Positions 9,646-18,083 of a stretch of 32,481 nt of DNA are shown one piece after another. The notes beneath the pieces were generated by a model. That model saw only the letters and a program-made list of their open reading frames with translations. It was not told where the DNA came from and made no database searches. A program made the position numbers and the translations under genes. This stretch comes from Sedimentisphaerales bacterium (GTDB lineage: Bacteria > Planctomycetota > Phycisphaerae > Sedimentisphaerales > SM23-30): the NCBI GenBank assembly GCA_016933395.1, contig JAFGBA010000246.1:1-32481 (forward strand), given 5' to 3'. Within the stretch, counting starts at the first letter, position 1. Every line of letters starts with the position of its first letter.

Positions 9646-10783
9646 TATTATCATAACCCTGCTTTGTCTGATCGCGCTTGGTCGTGTAGCTAAAGCGGAT
9701 TCCTTGCACAATCTGGTGCATGAGGGAAACGCCCTGTATGATAAAGAACATTTTAATGAGGCAATCAAAGCCTATGACCAGGCTCTTGTTGACAACCCGC
9801 AATCACCAGAACCAAAATTCAATAAAGCTAATTGCTATTTCCGGCTGGATGACCTGACGAAGGCGGTAGATCTCTATAACGAAGCGGCCGCTGAAAGCAA
9901 GGATATGTCGTTGGTGGAAAAAGCCAAATATAATCTGGGTAATTGTCATTTTGAGCGGGGCGTCAAGCAAAAAGACTCCGATCTTCAGAAAGCCGTGGAG
10001 GATTTGCAGGCGAGTATTAGATGCTGGAGAGGTGTTCTGGAAATCCGCCCCGAAAATGAAAAAGCCGCTCAAAATATCGAAGTGGCCCGCCTGATAATCA
10101 AGGATATTATCGATCAAATCAACAAACAAAAGGAACAACAACAGCAACAGGCTCAAAAACAACAACAATTGCAGGAACAGCTTAAGGCCCTTGCCGAACA
10201 GCAAAAAGCCTTGGCCCAAAAAACACAACAAACGAAGGAACAGGCGGATCAGGGACAAATCAATTCCCAACAAGCCGAACAACGTTATCAGCAGCAATCT
10301 CAGGAACAAGATCGGATTAAAGATGAGACCGAACAGGCATTGCAGCAAGTTCAGCAGCAGGGAGCAAATGCGAACCAGACACAATCCATGCAACAGGCCG
10401 GCTCTGAGCTTGAGCAGGCGATAAATAATCAGGCAAAGGCACAATCCGATCTGAACGCTTTCCAAGGCGATCAAGCCGTTGACTCCCAGAACAAAGCTGT
10501 CAAACACCTTGAAAATGCCTTAAAAGCCTTGTCTCAACGGGATTCGTCGGGTCCGCAACAAAATCAGGAACAACAAGGACAGCAGCAAAAACAACAATCG
10601 TCTCAGCCACAACCATCTGACCAAACGAATGAAGAGGAAAAATCGCAGCAGCAAAACAAACAGCAGGCTGCCGCCGCTGCTGCCGCCACGGCGCAGGAAA
10701 TTCTGGATAAGGAGCAACAGGAGAAAAAACAGCGTCAGATTCTTCAACACGGCGGTTATCAGAATGTCGAGAAAGACTGGTAA
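9626..10783 (+). CDS. batC: TPR protein with long Gln-rich low-complexity region (BatC-type)
   Basis: GTG start overlapping the batB 3' end by 20 nt; signal peptide IIITLLCLIALGRVAKA; TPR-like HNLVHEGNALYDKEHFNEAIKAYDQAL; extensive QQQQQ tract. Confidence 0.75.
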   Translation: MTARRHNIIITLLCLIALGRVAKADSLHNLVHEGNALYDKEHFNEAIKAYDQALVDNPQSPEPKFNKANCYFRLDDLTKAVDLYNEAAAESKDMSLVEKAKYNLGNCHFERGVKQKDSDLQKAVEDLQASIRCWRGVLEIRPENEKAAQNIEVARLIIKDIIDQINKQKEQQQQQAQKQQQLQEQLKALAEQQKALAQKTQQTKEQADQGQINSQQAEQRYQQQSQEQDRIKDETEQALQQVQQQGANANQTQSMQQAGSELEQAINNQAKAQSDLNAFQGDQAVDSQNKAVKHLENALKALSQRDSSGPQQNQEQQGQQQKQQSSQPQPSDQTNEEEKSQQQNKQQAAAAAAATAQEILDKEQQEKKQRQILQHGGYQNVEKDW

Positions 10784-10784
10784 T

Positions 10785-12602
10785 ATGAATACCGGTGTTA
10801 AAATCTTTACACTATTGCTTTCAGTACTCCCATTCGGAGTCGTCCAGGGAGCTGTCAGAATTATCGCTCAGGTGGATACGTCCAAGGATATTTATGTTAA
10901 TGAAAATTTTGCCTATTACATTCTTATCGACGGAGACAACAAAGCGGGTGAGGTTGATCTCTCTCCTTTAGCGAAATATCATCCGCAAAGCGCCGGCAAC
11001 AGAGATGTATCGCAGACATCCATCAGTATTATTAACGGCAGAACAACAAAAACCGCCACCAAGCAGTATGTTATGAGCTATTCTTTAAACGTTGATCATC
11101 CCGGTCTCATACGCCTGCCGCCGGTTACCGTAACCCTTGATGGAAAAGATTATCAAACAAATCCCGTGGATATTACCATTCTTCAACCGGGCACAACCGA
11201 TCAATTGGATCTGGAAGTAACCTTATCAGAACAACGATGTTATGTCGGCCAGCCGATTATTATGACGGTTAATTTCTACATTTCCGCAAATATTGGCGAT
11301 TTTCAGTATAATATACCCATTTTTGACGGCGACGACTTCTATATTGAAGATGCGGATGTTTCCGATCAGCCGTTTAAGGAATATAATCTCGGCAACGGCG
11401 CCATCGCCCGCATCGCTCAATCTCGTACAACTCATCGCGGCAAGGATTCGATTCTGCTGTCCTTTAGCAAAGTTTTGATTCCCAAACAGTCCGGAGATAA
11501 GGTCATTCCGCCGGCTTGCGTTTCCGCCGATGTCGTTGTAGGTTACGATCGTACTCGCGACCCTTTTGACGTTTTCGGGTCGGCGAAAAAATACAAGCGG
11601 TTTATGGTCGGTTCAGAACCCTTGAAACTAACCATATTGCCGCTTCCGGAAGCAAACAAACCCAGTGGGTTTTATGGCCTGGTCGGTCAATATTCCATTT
11701 CGGCCTCCGCCCAACCCACGGAGGTCAATGTGGGCGATCCCATTACGCTGACGATAAAAATAGGCGGAAGTAAATATTTAAATCCGATCCAGTGGCCGAA
11801 TCTGGAGCAGATTTCGGAATTGGCGAATAACTTCAAAATTCCTTCGGAGAAGGCGACGCCCGCAATTGAAGACGGTTATAAGGTTTTCACCCAGACCATC
11901 CGGGCCGCTAACGATAACGTTGCTTACATACCATCTATACCGCTTGCCTATTTCGACGCCGATAAAGGTGAGTATGTCGTGGCTAAGACCGATCCTATAA
12001 AACTTAAGGTGTCGCCCACGAAGGTGCTTACCAGCGCCGATGTGGAAGGCGGAAGCACGGCGCGTTTAAATAAGGAAGTGGAAGCGATAAAAAAAGGACT
12101 TTCCGCCAATTACGAATCCTTTGACGCCCTGGTTGATCACACCTTTTCTCCCCTTGTTGTGGTAATCACCCCTGGTTATGCCGCCATCTGGGCCGCCCCT
12201 TCGTTTTTATTGCTGGTCAGTGTCATCGTCAGGCTCATTACCCACAAAACTCCGGGAAAAACGGCTTTACGTCGTAAACGAAGCGCCGCCGGCCGGTCTG
12301 TCCGTCTGCTCAAACAGATTTCTTCCGCTAAATCCGAATTGCGTCCTGAACAACTCGCTTCGGCGATGAAACAATATTTGGGCCGTCGCTTTGATAAAAC
12401 GGCAGGGTCATTGACATCCAACGATTGTTTTGAAATTATCATTCATGCCACAGAGAACAAGGACCTTGCCCAATGCTTCAGGGATATTATAGCTGAATGT
12501 GAAGCCGCCAGGTACGCTTTGAAAACAAACGATATTAATGAAACAAAGGTTTCTGAAGTGGTCAAACTTATTCGTGATATTGATAAAAAATCCAAAATGT
12601 GA
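10785..12602 (+). CDS. batD: BatD/oxygen-tolerance-like membrane protein
   Basis: In-frame ATG at 10785, one nt after the batC stop, followed by a signal peptide (MNTGVKIFTLLLSVLPFGVVQGA); several beta-sandwich repeats; TM near the C-terminal third. The ORF track start (10629) is a 52-codon extension inside batC. Confidence 0.8.
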   Translation: MNTGVKIFTLLLSVLPFGVVQGAVRIIAQVDTSKDIYVNENFAYYILIDGDNKAGEVDLSPLAKYHPQSAGNRDVSQTSISIINGRTTKTATKQYVMSYSLNVDHPGLIRLPPVTVTLDGKDYQTNPVDITILQPGTTDQLDLEVTLSEQRCYVGQPIIMTVNFYISANIGDFQYNIPIFDGDDFYIEDADVSDQPFKEYNLGNGAIARIAQSRTTHRGKDSILLSFSKVLIPKQSGDKVIPPACVSADVVVGYDRTRDPFDVFGSAKKYKRFMVGSEPLKLTILPLPEANKPSGFYGLVGQYSISASAQPTEVNVGDPITLTIKIGGSKYLNPIQWPNLEQISELANNFKIPSEKATPAIEDGYKVFTQTIRAANDNVAYIPSIPLAYFDADKGEYVVAKTDPIKLKVSPTKVLTSADVEGGSTARLNKEVEAIKKGLSANYESFDALVDHTFSPLVVVITPGYAAIWAAPSFLLLVSVIVRLITHKTPGKTALRRKRSAAGRSVRLLKQISSAKSELRPEQLASAMKQYLGRRFDKTAGSLTSNDCFEIIIHATENKDLAQCFRDIIAECEAARYALKTNDINETKVSEVVKLIRDIDKKSKM

Positions 12603-13411
12603 TGAAAAAATATAATATATTACTTCAATTCCTGTTATGGTTGTCAACAACGTCAATGGCCAAGGCCGAATTGTCAAAGGATGAAATCAATACGCTCTAT
12701 ATTGACGCGAATCATCAGTTCAGGCAGGCTAATGAGGCCGTGGATTCCGAACAGGCCAAACGGTACTATCAAAAAGCAATACTCGGTTTCGAGCGAATTA
12801 TTAATGAAGGTGATGTTCATAATCCTAAATTATATTATAATTTAGCCAATGCGTATTTACTCCGGGGACAACCGGGCGGGGCCATACTGAACTATCGCCG
12901 GGCCCAAAAACTCGATGGCGCGGACGAAAATATCCGGAAAAATCTGGCTTTCGCCCGCAGTCAACGAATCGATAAAATTACTCCAAAACCTGAAAAACGC
13001 ATTCTTCAGACGCTGTTTTTCTGGCATTATGATTTTTCTTTAAAAACCAGATCATTATTAACGTGTATATTTTGGGGAATGGCATGCCTCTGTATAACTG
13101 GTATGCTTTGGTTTGGCCGTTCCACTCCCTTAAAAGGATTAGCGGTTATTTCCGGTATTTTGCTGTTTTGTTTTTTAGCGTCGGTGCTTGTTGAATATAG
13201 AGCTTTCGCCCACGATGTTAACGGCGTCATTATCACCAAAGAAGTTATCGCTCGTCAGGGAGACGGCGTTAATTACCCTCCCAGTTTCAAAGAACCGCTT
13301 CATGAAGGAACAGAATTTTATCTGATTGAAAAAAGGCCGGGATGGTTGCATATACGCCTTTCTGACGGAAGTGATGGCTGGATAGTCGATGATAGTACTG
13401 ATTTAATTTAA
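12599..13411 (+). CDS. batE: BatE-type TPR protein with C-terminal bacterial SH3-like domain
   Basis: Signal peptide, TPR (PKLYYNLANAYLLRGQPGGAILNYRRAQKLDGADENIRKNLAFAR), two TM segments, SH3-like KEVIARQGDGVNYPPSFKEPLHEGTEFYLIEKRPGWLHIRLSDGSDGWI. Start GTG 12599 or ATG 12602, overlapping the batD stop. Confidence 0.8.
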   Translation: MMKKYNILLQFLLWLSTTSMAKAELSKDEINTLYIDANHQFRQANEAVDSEQAKRYYQKAILGFERIINEGDVHNPKLYYNLANAYLLRGQPGGAILNYRRAQKLDGADENIRKNLAFARSQRIDKITPKPEKRILQTLFFWHYDFSLKTRSLLTCIFWGMACLCITGMLWFGRSTPLKGLAVISGILLFCFLASVLVEYRAFAHDVNGVIITKEVIARQGDGVNYPPSFKEPLHEGTEFYLIEKRPGWLHIRLSDGSDGWIVDDSTDLI

Positions 13412-13701
13412 CGCTGCGTTCAGAAATAATTATTGCAGCACATTTATAAACGTCCATTTTTCGAGGCGCATACCGGCGATACTTTCATTTCATCCGGTTT
13501 CTATTGCCGAATTGCGGCAAAGCCGATTAACCTATCGTGAGCATCTGCTGCATCTTTCGATAAGCACAATTCACCGTTACGTTGCTACGGATCATTTGCT
13601 TTGATTTATTAGCTCAAACTGACTGAGTCTTGACCGTAAAGTTATGTAAGTCATTGTTCAATAGATGTTTATGTGGCCATTAGAAATAGTTTAAATTAGC
13701 C

Positions 13702-13718
13702 ATCCGCCGCAGGCGGAT
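13702..13718. repeat. Short perfect palindrome ATCCGCC-GCA-GGCGGAT in an AT-rich intergenic region
   Basis: 7-bp arms, 3-nt loop, read directly. Confidence 0.75.
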
Positions 13719-13946
13719 ACCACAATTTTGCATTTTTCATTTTGATTTTTGCATTCTTAAACTAACCATCGGTCAGTTTGTGTAAATTATAAAGGATTAT
13801 GAACGAAATTTTCCAACACAATCTTAATATACCGACAAGCTATATGGAATACAAGCATGAAATATATTTCTTTTCCTTAATATAAGCTTTAAAGCAGTTC
13901 AACGATTTTGGTTAAGATTCAATATTTATCAAGCGATGGGCTTGTT

Positions 13947-14987
13947 TTATGATGTCGGTGAATCGGTTTCCTCGTGCATTTGGCCGAGTTTGGCGGCGAG
14001 GTTATCAAGGCGGCGGGCGGTGTCGGTGTGTTTGGCAAGGGCGTTGTTGAGGTGTTTGCCGACGAGGGCGAAGTCGGCCTGGACGCCTTCCAGGTCGCCG
14101 CCCAGGCGAGTGAGTTGGCGGCGGATATCCTGGGCGTTCTTTTCGATTTGCAGGCCCCGCAGGCCGGCGGCGACGACCATCAGGTAGGCATAAAGCGTGT
14201 TGGGTGAGACCGGCACAACCTTTTTCGCACGGGCGTAGGCGCAGGCGTCCAGGTCCGTCCCGACGGAGAGCAGCAGTTCATAATAGACATTTTCCGCCGG
14301 GACGTACATCAAGGCAAAGTCCAGCGTGCCTTCATCCGGCAGGATGTACTTTTCGGCGATTTCGTCAACACGACGGCGAACATCCCGCAGAAACGTTTTT
14401 CGTAGTTTGCCCCGTTCTTCTTCGCTATCGGTTTCCAGCATCGCCTGAAAATTGGGCAGCGGAAACTTGGCGTCAATGGCCACACCGCCCTGTGCCAAAA
14501 TCACCCACCCATCAACAGTCGCTCCGCTTTGAAAACGGTGCTGCAACTCGTAGTGTGCCCGCGGCAGAACTTCCGCGAGCAGGTTTTCCAGCGACCACTC
14601 ACCCAGTCCGCCGCGTAGCTTGGGGCTTTGGAGAATGTCCTGCAACTTCCGCACATCAGTGCCCACCTGCAAAATCTGCCTTGCCGCCTGGCCCAGTTCG
14701 CCCAGTTGGCCCTTTACGTCGCCGATGGTCTTGCCGGTGGCGTCCAGACGCTGGTTGATGTGGGTATTTAGGTTGCTCAGGGTTTGGGTTAGTTGTTCGT
14801 TAAGGTGGGCCAACCGCTGATCCTGTTGCTGGGTGGCGCCAAGCATCTGTTGGCTTAGCAATTGCATTGAATCGCTCGGTGCTGTCCGCCCCAGCCGCCG
14901 CCAGATCAGCAGCACCGCCAAGGTCAACACGCCCAACAATACCAACACAACGACAAGCAGCAGTGTTAATAGTGAAGATTCAGGCAT
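13947..14987 (-). CDS. rmuC: RmuC family protein (DNA recombination/rearrangement limiting)
   Basis: N-terminal TM (LLTLLLVVVLVLLGVLTLAVLLIW), coiled coil, RGGLGEWSLENLLAEVLPRAHYELQHRF, DAKFPLPNFQAMLE, DFALMYVPAENVYYELL. ATG at 14987 preferred over the track's TTG at 15008. Confidence 0.93.
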   Translation of the reverse strand: MPESSLLTLLLVVVLVLLGVLTLAVLLIWRRLGRTAPSDSMQLLSQQMLGATQQQDQRLAHLNEQLTQTLSNLNTHINQRLDATGKTIGDVKGQLGELGQAARQILQVGTDVRKLQDILQSPKLRGGLGEWSLENLLAEVLPRAHYELQHRFQSGATVDGWVILAQGGVAIDAKFPLPNFQAMLETDSEEERGKLRKTFLRDVRRRVDEIAEKYILPDEGTLDFALMYVPAENVYYELLLSVGTDLDACAYARAKKVVPVSPNTLYAYLMVVAAGLRGLQIEKNAQDIRRQLTRLGGDLEGVQADFALVGKHLNNALAKHTDTARRLDNLAAKLGQMHEETDSPTS

Positions 14988-15316
14988 GAAGGTAGTATAT
15001 GCCAACAAAAGTGTTTATTCCAGTAAAAAGGCTTAGCCCCCGACGATCGAGGCTGTGTTGTAATTATTGGATTCGACGAACAATGATAAACATAGTATCC
15101 TTTTGTCAGCATCAGTCAAGGAGCCGTGGCGCCGGGGATTTGGCGCCCCTGGATCAGGACGGCGTGGAAATAGTCTCTATCATCCGGGGCTAAGGAACGC
15201 GGGCAGGATGCCCTCGCCACGTTTCCGCAAGAAGATACTGGTTAAAACACCTCAAGCGAAATAACTCCCGGCATCAAAAACGAACATGACAGCCGAATGG
15301 TTCTGGGAAAAAGGAG

Positions 15317-16015
15317 CTATTTTCCGTAAATTTCAACCTCGACGTAATGGCTATTGTCGTTTTGATTGTTGCCCTGACTGTAAAGGCGGATATAGCGGGC
15401 CTTGACACCCTTGGCGTCGATGAGTTTGCCTGCGGCCTTATCGATGTAGTTCATATCCCGGCCTACGCCCAAACCTAATGAGTTGTCATGGTCGTTATTG
15501 AATAACGTGGTTACGTCCGTGATAAAATCCGGATCATTGGAAACCTGCACGACAACGTCCTTGTAAACCCGCGCGGTCTGGTGGTAATGCCAGACGACAA
15601 TAGCGTAAAGCTGATATTCGTTTTCCAGATCAATCTGGACCCATTGTTTGAAGGGGCCTAATTCAACCAGGCTGCTTTCGGCGGCGTCTTTATCGCCATC
15701 GACGATCATGTCCGGGCGGCCTATAGTCGGATCCATATCGGAACTGGTTACGGGTTTTCCCTGGGCGAGATTTTTTACTCCGGGAGGGGCCAGGAAGGGA
15801 GGCCGATCCTGTTTGGTGTCCGGTTCCAGGTTAGGAATGCCGGCAAGGTTTTCCGGAGTTCCCACAAACATCGCTTTGGGTAATTTCAAGGGGATGGGAA
15901 CCAGGTTTTCCTGTGAATTTTTCGGCGGTTCCTGCGTCGTTGGTTTTTTGCAGCCGGCGGAACCAAGGAAAATCAGGATCGCGAATATCAGTGTTAAGGT
16001 AAGGTAATGTTTCAT
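15317..16015 (-). CDS. Discoidin (F5/8 type C)-like lipoprotein, copy 1
   Basis: Lipobox FLGSAGC; NLAQGKPVTSSDMDP and WVQIDLENEYQLYAIVVWHY ... ARYIRLYSQGN, typical of discoidin-like carbohydrate-binding folds. Confidence 0.75.
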   Translation of the reverse strand: MKHYLTLTLIFAILIFLGSAGCKKPTTQEPPKNSQENLVPIPLKLPKAMFVGTPENLAGIPNLEPDTKQDRPPFLAPPGVKNLAQGKPVTSSDMDPTIGRPDMIVDGDKDAAESSLVELGPFKQWVQIDLENEYQLYAIVVWHYHQTARVYKDVVVQVSNDPDFITDVTTLFNNDHDNSLGLGVGRDMNYIDKAAGKLIDAKGVKARYIRLYSQGNNQNDNSHYVEVEIYGK

Positions 16016-16104
16016 TTGTTATTACTCCTGATTCAAAAAACTCATTCTACATATTCTTTATCATTTTGTCAATATTCGATTAAATTAATGGATTCCCTTC
16101 GGTC

Positions 16105-16782
16105 TTATTTTCCGTAAACTTCAACCTCGAGGTAATGATTCAAGTCATTATCGGTATTGCCTTGGCTATACAAGCGGACATAGCGAGCCTTTATTCCTTT
16201 GACGTCAACAAGTTTGCCTTCGGTAGTGTCGAAATAATGCTGATCCTGACCTGCGCCCAGACCCAATGAATTGTCGATGTCATTATTAAATAACGTTGTA
16301 ACATCGGTGTTGAATTCCTTATTATTGGAAACTTGCACAACGACATCATAATAGATTCTCAGGGTTCGGTGATAATGCCAGAACACAATTGCGTATAACT
16401 CATATTCATTTTCCAAATCCACCTGCACCCATTGTTTAAACGGTCCAAGTTCAACGATGTTTTTCTCATATGACTCCTTGACGCCGTCAACAATCATTTC
16501 CAGGTTGCCAATGATGGGGTCTAATTCCGAACTGCTTACAGGTTTATTCCTTGCCACATTTTTGACACTCTTCGGGACAAAAAATGGAGGTCGCTTTGTA
16601 ATCGGCTCGATATTGGGAGGCAATTTTGGGTGACTATGGTTATAAATAATCACTGTTGTAGGCAATTCCAGCGGCAAAGCAATTAAATCTGATTCAACTG
16701 TGTCGTTACTTACCGTTGATGGATTATTGCAGCCATTGATTAATACGAACAACGAAATTAAAATGACTACAAAACTTTTCAT
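16105..16782 (-). CDS. Discoidin (F5/8 type C)-like lipoprotein, copy 2 (paralogue of 15317-16015)
   Basis: Lipobox VLINGC; long colinear similarity with the neighbouring gene (VELGPFKQWVQ[IV]DLENEY, VTTLFNND.DNSLGLG.G, KAR[YV][IV]RLYSQGN). Confidence 0.75.
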   Translation of the reverse strand: MKSFVVILISLFVLINGCNNPSTVSNDTVESDLIALPLELPTTVIIYNHSHPKLPPNIEPITKRPPFFVPKSVKNVARNKPVSSSELDPIIGNLEMIVDGVKESYEKNIVELGPFKQWVQVDLENEYELYAIVFWHYHRTLRIYYDVVVQVSNNKEFNTDVTTLFNNDIDNSLGLGAGQDQHYFDTTEGKLVDVKGIKARYVRLYSQGNTDNDLNHYLEVEVYGK

Positions 16783-16831
16783 ATCTATTTCCGGAATTTA
16801 TATAAATTACTCGATATTATCCTGAGACATT

Positions 16832-18007
16832 TTAGATTAATCCCAAAATGATTGCCAATACGGCCAGTACGATACAGGCAGGCAATAATAATTTCAGGCT
16901 TTTTTGAATCGATGCGCCTTTGGCGATGTTCCCCATCATTTTGGGAATAATGACGGCGCCGGCCAGGCCGACGGCGAAAATAATTCCGAAAATACTGCCA
17001 TAAACTTCGGAGGAGAATTTTGAAAAGGTTACACCGACGGTGGTGGGGAAACAAGGTGCAAAGGCGAGGCCGGCCAGAATCGCCAATAAAGCAGCGTTTG
17101 ATCCTTTGGTGCATATCATCATGAAAAATATCACAACCACGGCGATAATCGCCGCTCCCGCGATCACCCAGCCGCCAATGGCGGTTAAATCCACATTCAA
17201 GCGTCCCGGAAGAAGACTCGTCGCCAATCGACCGACCATCATGGCGATGGCAAAAAAGGAAAGCAAACGTTGGCCGGAAGCGTCCGCCGTCGCGGCTTCA
17301 ATGCCAGGTTTTTCTTTTTGCAGCACTTCCTTGCCAAAAGAAGGCAACCAGTTACAAAATGAAGCTTCCAGGGCGATATAACAGAATAATACAAACGCAG
17401 CAACCAGCACCGCGGGCTGAGTCAAAAGTTTAGTTGTGGCTGCAATATTGAGCCCAGCTTTACTTTCAGGATATCCTTTGGCTAACAGGGCGATAATTAC
17501 CGGTAATAAGATAATGACTCCTAAAACAGTCACGGCAGCCTCATAGCTTGTTTTGCGGAACAGATAACTAACAATCAAAGGTGTTAGAAATAAGCCTAAC
17601 CCGAAAAACACATTGGCCAAATTACTTGCAGCAGCAGGATCTTTGCCTTCGAAGAGAACCTGCGGCGCCATGACATTACCTGCCGTGTTTAACGCCATTG
17701 CTCCGATTCCCAGCAAAATACAAGGAAACATAACGGTTCCATAACTTTTTCCCGTCGCCAGGATAAAGATACAGACCGCCGTGGCGATAAAACCTATCAA
17801 CGCGACCCATTTAAAGCCAATAGTATCGCTTATGACACCGATAATCAGAGATGAGACCAGGCAGGAAAACATGAAGGCTGATATTAATGTGCCGAATTTC
17901 CCTGCGTCCATATTTACTCGGGGCATCAATTTGACACTGATGGAACCCAGTAAAACAAAGCACATTCCCAATCCAAAAACGCACATTAATGCTACTGCTG
18001 ATACCAT
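16832..18007 (-). CDS. MFS transporter (FucP-like sugar permease family)
   Basis: 391 aa with about 12 hydrophobic segments; MFS-like loop GVISDTIGFKWVALIG; in a sugar-catabolic operon context. Confidence 0.8.
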   Translation of the reverse strand: MVSAVALMCVFGLGMCFVLLGSISVKLMPRVNMDAGKFGTLISAFMFSCLVSSLIIGVISDTIGFKWVALIGFIATAVCIFILATGKSYGTVMFPCILLGIGAMALNTAGNVMAPQVLFEGKDPAAASNLANVFFGLGLFLTPLIVSYLFRKTSYEAAVTVLGVIILLPVIIALLAKGYPESKAGLNIAATTKLLTQPAVLVAAFVLFCYIALEASFCNWLPSFGKEVLQKEKPGIEAATADASGQRLLSFFAIAMMVGRLATSLLPGRLNVDLTAIGGWVIAGAAIIAVVVIFFMMICTKGSNAALLAILAGLAFAPCFPTTVGVTFSKFSSEVYGSIFGIIFAVGLAGAVIIPKMMGNIAKGASIQKSLKLLLPACIVLAVLAIILGLI

Positions 18008-18083
18008 GTTAAATCCTTTCTTGTTTTGAATAACAGATTTTCAGTTATCCTTGCGAAGCAACATATATCATTTTTGGTTTCTT

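Noticed and set aside
9803-10507. 234-aa minus-strand Leu-rich ORF opposite batC
   Set aside because: It is the antisense of the CAA/CAG-rich Gln tract, which necessarily gives a Leu-rich reading frame; batC itself is well supported.
10629-10784. 52-codon N-terminal extension of the batD ORF
   Set aside because: Lies entirely within batC in another frame and is basic/low complexity; the ATG at 10785 is followed by a proper signal peptide.
14204-14758. 184-aa plus-strand ORF inside rmuC
   Set aside because: Antisense to a strongly supported RmuC frame; no recognisable domain, Pro/Arg-rich composition typical of antisense GC-rich DNA.
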